A stretch of DNA of 5,036 nt, from positions 1 through 5,036 of the forward strand of contig SKXS01000172.1 of NCBI GenBank assembly GCA_007128345.1, given 5' to 3'. The notes below the pieces were generated by a model. That model worked only from the letters and a program-made list of their open reading frames with translations, did no database searches and was not told the DNA's origin. This document shows positions 1 to 5,036 of this stretch, in pieces (the first letter of the stretch is position 1; every line of letters starts with the position of its first letter). This DNA comes from Spirochaetia bacterium (GTDB lineage Bacteria > Spirochaetota > Spirochaetia > PWKH01). The translations under genes were made by a program, and so were the position numbers.

Positions 1-1173
1 AAAGGGAAAATATTAGGAATAATCGGCCTTGGGCGTATCGGCATGTCCGTTGCTTCTATGGCAAAGGGGTTCAATATGCAGCTTCTGGGATATGATCCTT
101 TCGCGGCTGCATCCGAAGCTGGGAAAATCGGTATGGACGTAACTGCCGACATCAATCAGATATTCAGTCAGGCTGACTACATCACGGTACATGTCCCGAA
201 AAATGATCAGACAATCAACCTGATCAATAAGCATTCAATTGAGAAAATGAAGCATACAGTACGGCTCATCAACACGGCACGCGGTGGTATCATCAATGAA
301 GATGATGCCTATGATGCGCTCAAGGAAGGAAGGATTGCCGGGCTTGCATTTGATGTGTTTCCGAAGGAGCCACCGGATAATACACGGTTTCTCGAAGATG
401 AACATGTGCTAGTAACTCCACATCTTGGAGCAAGCACCACCGAGGCGCAGGTAGAGGTCGCAGTGGAAGCTGCCCAGATACTGGTTGATGCAATTACCGG
501 CGGACCCATCAAGAATGCGGTCAATGCTCCTGCAATTACCGGAACAGTATCTCCTATGCTAGCCAGCTATGCTGAACTTGCAAAACGGATAGGCATGCTC
601 CAGAGCTCAATAGCCCCAGGAGCGATCAGAAAGGTTGAAGTCCAATACCGGGGCACCATTGCTGAGATGGATGTTGACTATGTAACAGTGTTCTTTACCA
701 TCGGCCTGCTCCAGAAGCATTTTGATTTTCCCCTGAATATTATCAATGTCGGGATTATGGCAAAGGAACGGGGGATCAGTATTGATCAGACCAGAAACCC
801 TGATCCTAAGGACGTAAGCAGCAGTTTTACCGCACAAATAATAACCGATAAAGTGACCCGTACGGTAACGGGATCCGTTTTTGGTGGATCACACTTGCGG
901 ATCATTGAAATCGACGGATTCACCGCCGAAACCGCACCAATGGGAACTGTAATGGTGATATTCAATGTTGACAAACCCGGTGTGATCGGAGCGGTGGGTA
1001 CTGTGTGCGGCAAGCATTCCATCAATATCGCTACGATGGGCGTAGGTCAGAAGAAAGATATCCAGCGTGCAGTGCTTGCTATCAGCTTGGACGGTGAACC
1101 CAATGAAGAGGGTATCAGTGAACTAAGGGCCCTTGATTTTGTAAATGAGCTGTACCTGTGCAAGCTCGACTAG
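1..1173 (+). CDS. serA: D-3-phosphoglycerate dehydrogenase, C-terminal part (5' end outside window)
   Basis: Cytosolic NAD-dependent enzyme oxidising 3-phosphoglycerate to 3-phosphohydroxypyruvate, the first step of serine synthesis. The frame is open from base 1, so the internal ATG at 43 is not the start; 390 residues are visible and roughly 140 N-terminal residues, including part of the substrate domain, are missing. Counting from base 1: Rossmann motif GLGRIG at 9-14, the acidic residue after the second strand at D32 (YDP, NAD preference), and the catalytic set R94 (NTARGG), E123 (KEPP) and H141 (TPHLGAS). An intervening domain of the long (about 525 aa) SerA type follows at about 175-310, then a C-terminal ACT domain at about 315-390 (VMVIFNVDKPGVIG). 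The ACT domain suggests serine or other allosteric control, by family knowledge. It converges on kdgK and has no visible link to the uronate genes. Another D-2-hydroxyacid dehydrogenase is less likely because of the intervening plus ACT architecture. Confidence 0.93.
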   Translation, partial: KGKILGIIGLGRIGMSVASMAKGFNMQLLGYDPFAAASEAGKIGMDVTADINQIFSQADYITVHVPKNDQTINLINKHSIEKMKHTVRLINTARGGIINEDDAYDALKEGRIAGLAFDVFPKEPPDNTRFLEDEHVLVTPHLGASTTEAQVEVAVEAAQILVDAITGGPIKNAVNAPAITGTVSPMLASYAELAKRIGMLQSSIAPGAIRKVEVQYRGTIAEMDVDYVTVFFTIGLLQKHFDFPLNIINVGIMAKERGISIDQTRNPDPKDVSSSFTAQIITDKVTRTVTGSVFGGSHLRIIEIDGFTAETAPMGTVMVIFNVDKPGVIGAVGTVCGKHSINIATMGVGQKKDIQRAVLAISLDGEPNEEGISELRALDFVNELYLCKLD

Positions 1174-1197
1174 TACAAGAGTCTTCCTGTCGTGATA

Positions 1198-1223
1198 ACT
1201 TCCCAGGGTGCTGGCACGGAAGT
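1198..1223 (+). terminator. Possible serA terminator hairpin (no T-run)
   Basis: Arms ACTTCC (1198-1203) and GGAAGT (1218-1223) are perfect inverted copies. An inner GTG/CAC pairing can extend the stem past a four-base bulge (CAGG). It begins 25 bases after the serA stop. No T-run follows, so it does not look like a classical intrinsic terminator. It may be a Rho-dependent or 3'-end stabilising hairpin, or chance. Confidence 0.25.
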
Positions 1224-1296
1224 CGTTGCTGCGTCCAGGTCACATCGACATGATGCGTCATAGCATAGGAAAGCAAATTCGAAGAGTTAACCCGCT

Positions 1297-1324
1297 TGAT
1301 GCCGGTTCTGGATGTCCGGCATCA
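1297..1324 (-). terminator. Strong inverted repeat, possible terminator or 3' hairpin of the eda-kdgK operon
   Basis: The 9-base arms TGATGCCGG (1297-1305) and CCGGCATCA (1316-1324) are perfect inverted copies around a 10-base loop, giving a stable G+C-rich stem. It lies 43 bases past the kdgK stop on the minus strand and could act for both converging transcripts. Neither strand has a T-run after the stem, so intrinsic termination is uncertain. Read-through protection of the mRNA 3' end is an alternative. Confidence 0.4.
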
Positions 1325-1367
1325 GCGGAGATCCACTACGTATGCCAGGTCCTGTCCTCAGAGGCAA

Positions 1368-2462
1368 CTATCTCTGGACTCGGGCACTGCCGCCCTTGAT
1401 GAGCGCTTCTACTTCTCCGGCAGATGCCATGGAGGTGTCTCCCGGAGTAGTCATTGCCAGGGCTCCGTGAGCCGCTCCCAGGTTGACGCAGTCCTGCGGG
1501 GATCTGCCTGACAGGAATCCGTAAATAAGTCCGGATGCAAAGCTGTCTCCTCCACCTACGCGGTCGAAAATTTCCAAATGCTTCCAACCTGCAGACTCAA
1601 ATATCTCGCCATCGTAGTATAAGAGCGCACTCCAGTCATTGTCTGTTGCAGTATGCACTTCCCTCAGCGTTGTGGCAACTGCTTGTATATTCGGGTAGGT
1701 CAGTGAAACCTGCTTCATCATCTCCTTATATACATCCTTCTGGATGGAGGCGGTACTCACGTCGGGAAGATCAAATCCAAGTGATGCTGAGAAGTCTTCT
1801 TCGTTTCCAATGATCACATCAACATAGGATACAATCTCTCGGTTAATCTCCTGAGCCCTAGATTTTCCTCCACGGCTCTTCCAGAGTGACGGACGATAAT
1901 TCAGGTCGTAGCTGACTATTGTTCCCGCTTCACGCGCTGACTTCATAGCTGCCAGTGCGGTTTCAGCTGCAGATTCCGATAGAGCGGTGAAGATACCCCC
2001 GCAATGGAACCATCTGGCACGTTCCTGATGAAAAATCTTGTCAAAATCAAAATCACTTGGTTTTACTGCAGATGCAGCGGTATGGCAACGGTCCGATACC
2101 CCCAATGCTCCCCGTATGCCGAAACCCCTTTCAACAAAGTTTAATCCCTGCCGGTGGTGCTCACCAATACCGTCATAGGGAAACCACACTGCGTGGGATA
2201 AATCAACGCCTCCCTGATTTATCAGATCTTCCAGCAGGTAGCCAAGCTGGTTCTCAGGGATGCCAGTGAGGACTGCTGTGTTTAGCCGGAAACACTTACG
2301 CAGGCCCCTCACTACATTATACTCGCCGCCTCCTTCCCAAGCGGTGAATGTACGTGCAGTCTTGATTCTGGTACTGCCTGGATCAAACCGAAGCATGATT
2401 TCTCCAAGGGCTGCTGCATCCCATCTGCAGGTATCCGATGGGAGAATGGTGAGCTGTGCCAT
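1368..2462 (-). CDS. kdgK: 2-keto-3-deoxygluconate kinase, PfkB/ribokinase family
   Basis: Cytosolic kinase expected to phosphorylate KDG with ATP to 2-keto-3-deoxy-6-phosphogluconate (KDPG), the substrate of the aldolase encoded just upstream. The 364-residue protein shows an early strand AALGEIMLRFDPG (17-29), a sugar-site loop GGGEYNV (44-50), YDLNYRPSLW (185-194), NEEDF (220-224), and the PfkB C-terminal signature DRVGGGDSFASG (300-311) with D306 as the presumed catalytic base in the anion-hole motif. It is longer than E. coli KdgK (about 309 aa) and resembles the longer sugar-kinase group with DRVGGGD. ATG at 2462 is preceded by GGAGGT five bases upstream, which overlaps the eda stop, so translation is probably coupled. 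Substrate is assigned from family plus the eda/kduI/kduD context; another keto-sugar acid or sugar specificity cannot be excluded from sequence alone. Confidence 0.87.
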   Translation of the reverse strand: MAQLTILPSDTCRWDAAALGEIMLRFDPGSTRIKTARTFTAWEGGGEYNVVRGLRKCFRLNTAVLTGIPENQLGYLLEDLINQGGVDLSHAVWFPYDGIGEHHRQGLNFVERGFGIRGALGVSDRCHTAASAVKPSDFDFDKIFHQERARWFHCGGIFTALSESAAETALAAMKSAREAGTIVSYDLNYRPSLWKSRGGKSRAQEINREIVSYVDVIIGNEEDFSASLGFDLPDVSTASIQKDVYKEMMKQVSLTYPNIQAVATTLREVHTATDNDWSALLYYDGEIFESAGWKHLEIFDRVGGGDSFASGLIYGFLSGRSPQDCVNLGAAHGALAMTTPGDTSMASAGEVEALIKGGSARVQR

Positions 2463-2465
2463 ATG

Positions 2466-3143
2466 CTACCTCCCGTCCCGGAGTTCTCTCACAATGGAGA
2501 GAGCCTCTTTCGCTTTTCGGGTTATCGTCGTGTAATCGAAGTCATCAGGTATGGTGCCGGGAATCATTTGTGAACCAAGCCCAACGCATGCTGCTCCTGC
2601 CGAGAACCAACTACTCAGCGATTCCCTGGTTGGCTCCACACCTCCTGTAGGCATGAGCAGTGTTTTTGGACTGGGACCAAGGACCGCTTTAATGAAGCCT
2701 GGGCCGCCTGCGGAACTGCCCGGAAACACCTTGCAGATATCAGCTCCGTAGGTTTCTGCCGTATGAATTTCTGTGGCAGTGGCACATCCTGGAATATATG
2801 GGATTCTTCGTTTATTACAGACTAATGCTGTGTCCAGATCGAAGTAGGGTGATACAATGAAAGCCGCTCCTTCCTGGATAAAAAGCGATGCAGTACCCTG
2901 ATCCTGCACAGTACCGGCACCAAGCAGAACGTCCGGATGGTGTTTCCTGCAGTGTTGTGCAATGTCTCTGAATACATGGTGAGCCTGCACACCTCGATTG
3001 GTTATTTCTATACAGGTGAGTCCGCCATCGATACAAGCCGCAATAACTTGCTTGGCTTTGTCGGTATCCTCCTGGTAGAAAAGCGGTACAATACCGGCTG
3101 CAAGGATGCGTAGAACCGTATCTATTCTCAGCTGAGCTTTCAT
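2466..3143 (-). CDS. eda: KDPG (2-keto-3-deoxy-6-phosphogluconate) aldolase, class I
   Basis: Cytosolic aldolase splitting KDPG into pyruvate and glyceraldehyde-3-phosphate through a lysine Schiff base. The 225-residue protein has the family features in order: IEITNR with E46 and R50 (matching E. coli E45 and R49), GAGT at 75-78, PGCATATE at 118-125, the Schiff-base lysine K138 in CKVFPG (E. coli K133), and the phosphate-binding segment PTGGV at 165-169. I chose ATG at 3143 because AAAGGAG (3152-3158, minus strand) sits eight bases upstream; an in-frame GTG at 3173 would add ten residues but falls in the leader. It is the first gene of the minus-strand operon, with kdgK starting three bases after its stop. 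Activity on other 2-keto acids such as 4-hydroxy-2-oxoglutarate is possible, as in many Eda proteins. Confidence 0.92.
   Translation of the reverse strand: MKAQLRIDTVLRILAAGIVPLFYQEDTDKAKQVIAACIDGGLTCIEITNRGVQAHHVFRDIAQHCRKHHPDVLLGAGTVQDQGTASLFIQEGAAFIVSPYFDLDTALVCNKRRIPYIPGCATATEIHTAETYGADICKVFPGSSAGGPGFIKAVLGPSPKTLLMPTGGVEPTRESLSSWFSAGAACVGLGSQMIPGTIPDDFDYTTITRKAKEALSIVRELRDGR
2468..2473 (-). promoter_or_regulatory. kdgK ribosome binding site overlapping the eda stop codon
   Basis: On the minus strand GGAGGT lies five bases before the kdgK ATG, and its last base is the T of the eda stop TAG (2466-2468). This fixes the kdgK start and points to coupled translation of the two genes. Confidence 0.85.
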
Positions 3144-3151
3144 AGAACACA

Positions 3152-3158
3152 CTCCTTT
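3152..3158 (-). promoter_or_regulatory. eda ribosome binding site
   Basis: AAAGGAG on the minus strand, eight bases before ATG at 3143. It decides the start in favour of this ATG over the in-frame GTG at 3173, which has no comparable site upstream. Confidence 0.8.
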
Positions 3159-3160
3159 AA

Positions 3161-3170
3161 GAATATATAC
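3161..3170. repeat. Leader repeat copy 1, GAATATATAC
   Basis: Ten-base element in the eda 5' leader, repeated exactly at 3330-3339 in the kduI leader. It is nearly palindromic (its complement reads GTATATATTC), so it could be bound equally in either orientation. It may be an operator; being AT-rich it could also be chance. Confidence 0.35.
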
Positions 3171-3180
3171 CACAATGTGG
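3170..3180. promoter_or_regulatory. Palindrome CCACAATGTGG, possible operator in the eda leader
   Basis: Arms CCACA and TGTGG pair perfectly around a single central base. The site lies just downstream of the predicted eda transcription start, a usual place for a repressor to block elongation. As RNA the one-base loop is too tight for a good hairpin, so a DNA-level role is more likely if it is functional. Confidence 0.35.
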
Positions 3181-3197
3181 AATTTATTATTCTTTAT

Positions 3198-3226
3198 ATG
3201 GTAGTCACATTTAACGAAATTGTCAA
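3198..3226 (-). promoter_or_regulatory. Predicted sigma-70-type promoter for eda-kdgK
   Basis: On the minus strand a perfect -35 TTGACA (3221-3226) is followed after exactly 17 bases by TACCAT (3198-3203), which matches four of six -10 consensus bases. Transcription would start near 3191, giving a leader of roughly 48 bases before the eda ATG. Confidence 0.65.
3202..3210. repeat. TAGTCACAT direct repeat, copy 1
   Basis: Nine-base sequence overlapping the -10 edge and spacer of the predicted eda promoter. The identical second copy is at 3240-3248, upstream of the -35. The placement fits a repressor or activator half-site. Confidence 0.4.
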
Positions 3227-3237
3227 TTCTTAAGGTG

Positions 3238-3255
3238 AATAGTCACATAACTATT
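3238..3255. promoter_or_regulatory. Inverted repeat AATAGT-N6-ACTATT, possible operator
   Basis: Perfect 6-base arms (3238-3243 and 3250-3255) around CACATA, containing the second TAGTCACAT copy (3240-3248). An overlapping smaller symmetry, GTGA-N4-TCAC, occupies 3235-3246. The site lies between the two promoters, upstream of the eda -35, where a dimeric regulator could control both operons. Confidence 0.38.
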
Positions 3256-3279
3256 TAAAATTATGATGCATAATGAATC

Positions 3280-3326
3280 TTGTTTCAGCAAATATTTTGT
3301 GTTATTATAGAATTACTTTTTATAAT
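3280..3326 (+). promoter_or_regulatory. Candidate kduI-kduD promoters
   Basis: Two overlapping sigma-70-like options are visible: TTGTTT (3280-3285), 17 bases, TATTAT (3303-3308); and TTGTGT (3297-3302), 18 bases, with a perfect -10 TATAAT (3321-3326). The first has better spacing and -35, the second the better -10. Sequence alone cannot choose between them. Confidence 0.45.
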
Positions 3327-3329
3327 ATG

Positions 3330-3339
3330 GAATATATAC
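3330..3339. repeat. Leader repeat copy 2, GAATATATAC
   Basis: Exact second copy of the element at 3161-3170, here 14 bases before the kduI ATG and directly upstream of its ribosome binding site. A protein bound here could block transcription or, as RNA, alter access to the start. Confidence 0.35.
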
Positions 3340-3342
3340 TAT

Positions 3343-3347
3343 GGAGG
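3343..3347 (+). promoter_or_regulatory. kduI ribosome binding site
   Basis: GGAGG six bases before ATG at 3354. It settles the start among several in-frame candidates upstream, none of which has a comparable site. Confidence 0.85.
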
Positions 3348-3353
3348 ATTGTG

Positions 3354-4184
3354 ATGGTTGCAAAAGAGCCAACGAATGCTAGGTATGCGAAAGCACTGGA
3401 TACGGAGGGGTTACGTAATGAGTACCTTCTGGATACCCTCTTTGCAGAAGGAACTACAAACCTGGTGTACTGCCATGAAGACCGGGTCATAGTCGGAGGA
3501 TCGATGCCGACCAACAAGGAAGAGAGGCTTGAGTTAAGCAAAGAAATCGGAACTCAGTACTTTCTTGAGCGAAGAGAGCTTGGCTGCTTCAATATCGGAG
3601 CTCCAGGAAGGATCACAGCGGATGGACAGACTATTGAGCTCGGGACGAATGATGCCGTATATATTCCGAAAGGAACCAAGCAGGTATCCTGCAGCTCATC
3701 AGATCCGAATGAACCAGCATGTTTCTACCTGGTCTCAACACCAGCGCACGCGGAATATCCCCTCAAGAAGATATCAATTAATGAAGCCGCAAACGTTAAG
3801 CTGGGAAGTCCTGAATTGGGAAATGTGAGGACAATCTACCAGTTCATACATCCTGATGTCCTTGATACCTGCCAGCTGTCAATGGGATTGACCATGCTGG
3901 AAAAGGGGAGCCTCTGGAATACCATGCCTCCCCATAGTCATGGAAGACGTATAGAGGTGTATCTCTATTTCAATATTCCTGAAGACCAGGCAGTGTTCCA
4001 TATTATGGGTACTCCTGATGAGACACGTCATCTGGTCGTGAGAAACCGCCAGGCAGTCCTGTCTCCAAGCTGGTCGATTCATTCAGGAGTTGGCACCTCC
4101 AGTTATACCTTTATCTGGGCGATGGCCGGTGAGAACAGGACATTCACCGACATGGACAATATTTCGATTAATGACCTGAAGTAG
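3354..4184 (+). CDS. kduI: 5-keto-4-deoxyuronate isomerase (4-deoxy-L-threo-5-hexosulose-uronate ketol-isomerase)
   Basis: Cytosolic zinc cupin enzyme that isomerises 5-keto-4-deoxyuronate, formed from unsaturated uronates, to 2,5-diketo-3-deoxygluconate. The 276-residue protein nearly equals E. coli KduI (278 aa). The metal ligands are intact and in register with an offset of two: H194 and H196 (PPHSHGRR), E201 (IEVYLYF) and H243 (SIHSGVG), matching E. coli H196, H198, E203 and H245. The N-terminal half carries the first cupin-like repeat (about 60-130, with VYIPKGTKQV at 102-111). The frame is open further upstream, to an ATG at 3273 and another at 3327, but ATG 3354 has GGAGG (3343-3347) six bases upstream and gives the family's normal N-terminus. 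First gene of the plus-strand operon, kduD following after 16 bases. Confident assignment. Confidence 0.95.
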   Translation: MVAKEPTNARYAKALDTEGLRNEYLLDTLFAEGTTNLVYCHEDRVIVGGSMPTNKEERLELSKEIGTQYFLERRELGCFNIGAPGRITADGQTIELGTNDAVYIPKGTKQVSCSSSDPNEPACFYLVSTPAHAEYPLKKISINEAANVKLGSPELGNVRTIYQFIHPDVLDTCQLSMGLTMLEKGSLWNTMPPHSHGRRIEVYLYFNIPEDQAVFHIMGTPDETRHLVVRNRQAVLSPSWSIHSGVGTSSYTFIWAMAGENRTFTDMDNISINDLK

Positions 4185-4187
4185 GTG

Positions 4188-4192
4188 AGGAG
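4188..4192 (+). promoter_or_regulatory. kduD ribosome binding site
   Basis: AGGAG lies three bases after the kduI stop (TAG, 4182-4184) and eight bases before the kduD ATG, supporting translation from one kduI-kduD transcript. Confidence 0.75.
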
Positions 4193-4200
4193 AAGGTACT

Positions 4201-4956
4201 ATGGAAAACAGCGTACTCAAGGGGAAGACAGCAATTGTTACAGGTGCCAGTACCGGCCTGGGCCAGGCTATGGCTATGGGTCTTTCGGAGGCCGGAGCAC
4301 ACATAGTCGGAGTCGATTATGTGCAGATGCATGAAACAGAAAAACAGATAACAGAATCAGGCGGATCATTTTATGGCATAGTCGCTGATCTGCTGACGAT
4401 AGAGCCGGTTGAACGGATTGTGCATGATGCAGTAGAGCGATTCGGTTCCCTGGATATCCTGGTGAACAATGCGGGGATTATCAGGAGGCAGGATTCACTG
4501 GAGTTCACAGAGGAAAACTGGGATGATGTCATGAACATCAACTTGAAGACAGTGTTCTTCTTTTCCCAGGCAGCTGCACGGCAGTTTGTAAAGCAGGGCA
4601 CCCCGGGAAAGATTGTGAACGTGGCGTCCATGCTCTCATTTCAGGGAGGTATCAGGGTTCCCTCATATACAGCCAGTAAAAGCGGCGTTATGGGACTGAC
4701 CAGGCTGCTTGCATGTGAATGGGCTCAGTACCACATAAATGTGAATGCGCTGGCTCCTGGATATATGGCTACCAACAACACCCAAGCTCTCAGAGAGGAC
4801 CCCGTTCGGTCCAAAGAAATATTAGGGAGGATTCCTGCAGGAAGGTGGGGGCTCCCGGAAGATCTCAAGGGGCCTGTGGTATTCCTGTGCTCTCCGGCAA
4901 GCGATTATGTGAATGGATATACGATAGCTGTCGACGGGGGATGGCTGTCTCGATAG
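4201..4956 (+). CDS. kduD: 2-keto-3-deoxygluconate 5-dehydrogenase (2,5-diketo-3-deoxygluconate reductase), SDR family
   Basis: Cytosolic classical short-chain dehydrogenase expected to reduce 2,5-diketo-3-deoxygluconate, the KduI product, to KDG with NAD(P)H. The 251-residue protein matches the usual length (E. coli KduD 253 aa). It shows the cofactor glycine motif TGASTGLG (14-21), an acidic residue D39 after the second strand (VDY, favouring NADH), NNAG (89-92), and the catalytic set N114, S143, Y156 and K160 (YTASK). The substrate/cofactor loop APGYMATN is at 185-192 and the usual C-terminal end VDGGWLSR at 244-251. SDRs are hard to tell apart by sequence; gluconate 5-dehydrogenase or an acyl-ACP reductase are the alternatives, but the position directly behind kduI strongly favours KduD. 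The gene is intact. Confidence 0.92.
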   Translation: MENSVLKGKTAIVTGASTGLGQAMAMGLSEAGAHIVGVDYVQMHETEKQITESGGSFYGIVADLLTIEPVERIVHDAVERFGSLDILVNNAGIIRRQDSLEFTEENWDDVMNINLKTVFFFSQAAARQFVKQGTPGKIVNVASMLSFQGGIRVPSYTASKSGVMGLTRLLACEWAQYHINVNALAPGYMATNNTQALREDPVRSKEILGRIPAGRWGLPEDLKGPVVFLCSPASDYVNGYTIAVDGGWLSR

Positions 4957-5036
4957 AATCTACGGTATGACAATCCAATAATAGATGTATGTGCTGCCAT
5001 GCACGGAGATGGAAATATTTTTCAGATTATGATTAT
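4957..5036. other. Tail after kduD with no supported feature
   Basis: Eighty bases after the kduD stop reach the window edge. A frame beginning with ATG at 4999 stays open to the edge but has no ribosome binding site and is only twelve codons long. A weak GTGC/GCAC pairing at 4991-5004 is too short for a terminator. Whether the operon continues cannot be told. Confidence 0.4.

Larger units (their letters stand above)
1174..1367. other. Convergent intergenic gap between serA and kdgK
   Basis: A gap of 194 bp separates the ends of two genes that run towards each other. It contains two inverted repeats (1198-1223 and 1297-1324, listed separately) and only short unsupported reading frames with no ribosome binding site or recognisable product. 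I see no RNA gene or repeat family in it. Its probable role is transcript termination from both sides. Confidence 0.6.
3144..3353. promoter_or_regulatory. Divergent control region between eda-kdgK and kduI-kduD
   Basis: This 210 bp gap is clearly more AT-rich than the flanking genes and must contain the start signals of both operons. It holds a good eda promoter (3198-3226), candidate kduI promoters (3280-3326), a 10-base repeat present in both leaders, a 9-base direct repeat around the eda promoter, and two small inverted repeats. Back-to-back placement of four genes of one pathway suggests shared control by a uronate-responsive repressor; the regulator's family cannot be told from these sites. 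Confidence 0.75.

Noticed and set aside
1208..1511. Small plus-strand reading frames in the serA-kdgK gap and over the end of kdgK
   Set aside because: They have no ribosome binding site or recognisable product, and most of their length is the antisense of kdgK.
3144..3173. GTG start at 3173 adding ten residues to Eda
   Set aside because: It has no good ribosome binding site, while ATG at 3143 has AAAGGAG eight bases upstream and a normal family N-terminus.
3157..3233. Long-range inverted repeat TTAAGAAT (3157-3164) with ATTCTTAA (3226-3233)
   Set aside because: Eight AT-rich bases separated by 61 bases are readily expected by chance here; one arm overlaps the eda ribosome binding site and the other runs into the -35.
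3273..3353. N-terminal extension of KduI from ATG at 3273 or 3327
   Set aside because: No ribosome binding site precedes either ATG, the extension lies in the AT-rich promoter region, and ATG 3354 with GGAGG upstream gives the normal length and metal-ligand register of KduI.
4991..5031. Terminator after kduD
   Set aside because: The GTGC/GCAC pairing has only four base pairs, and the T-run at about 5017-5022 is not next to the stem.
4999..5036. Start of a further gene after kduD
   Set aside because: Only twelve codons are visible, with no ribosome binding site before the ATG, so it cannot be separated from chance.
1..5036. Mobile elements, CRISPR array, tRNA or other RNA genes, toxin-antitoxin pairs
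   Set aside because: No transposase or integrase frame, spaced repeats, cloverleaf-like segment or suitable small gene pair could be seen on either strand.

Overview
This 5 kb window is bacterial chromosomal DNA of intermediate G+C, densely coding, with strong Shine-Dalgarno sites. It holds five protein genes: one cut off by the left edge and four complete. I see no RNA gene, insertion sequence, integrase, CRISPR array or origin. The taxon cannot be fixed from the sequence. The gene content suits a carbohydrate-fermenting bacterium that eats pectin-, alginate- or glycosaminoglycan-type polyuronides; a spirochaete or Firmicute-like host is only a weak guess.

Layout: (1) 1-1173, plus strand: the C-terminal three quarters of a SerA-type D-3-phosphoglycerate dehydrogenase. 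(2) 1174-1367: a convergent gap with two hairpin-forming inverted repeats, neither followed by a T-run. (3) 3143 down to 1368, minus strand: eda (KDPG aldolase) then kdgK (KDG kinase), a tight two-gene operon in which the kdgK ribosome binding site overlaps the eda stop codon. (4) 3144-3353: a 210 bp AT-rich divergent control region with a good eda promoter, candidate kduI promoters and several short repeats that look like operators. (5) 3354-4956, plus strand: kduI then kduD, 16 bp apart. (6) 4957-5036: a short tail with no supported feature.

The four central genes form a complete short pathway. Unsaturated uronates released by polysaccharide lyases or unsaturated glucuronyl hydrolases rearrange to 5-keto-4-deoxyuronate. 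KduI isomerises this to 2,5-diketo-3-deoxygluconate, KduD reduces that to 2-keto-3-deoxygluconate (KDG), KdgK phosphorylates KDG to KDPG, and Eda splits KDPG to pyruvate and glyceraldehyde-3-phosphate. The enzymes are read divergently from one shared control region, which suggests co-regulation by a regulator not encoded here. No transporter, lyase or regulator lies in the window.

The enzymes belong to known families and their key residues are intact. I found no convincing undescribed system. The most interesting unexplained structure is the repeat pattern in the divergent promoter region.
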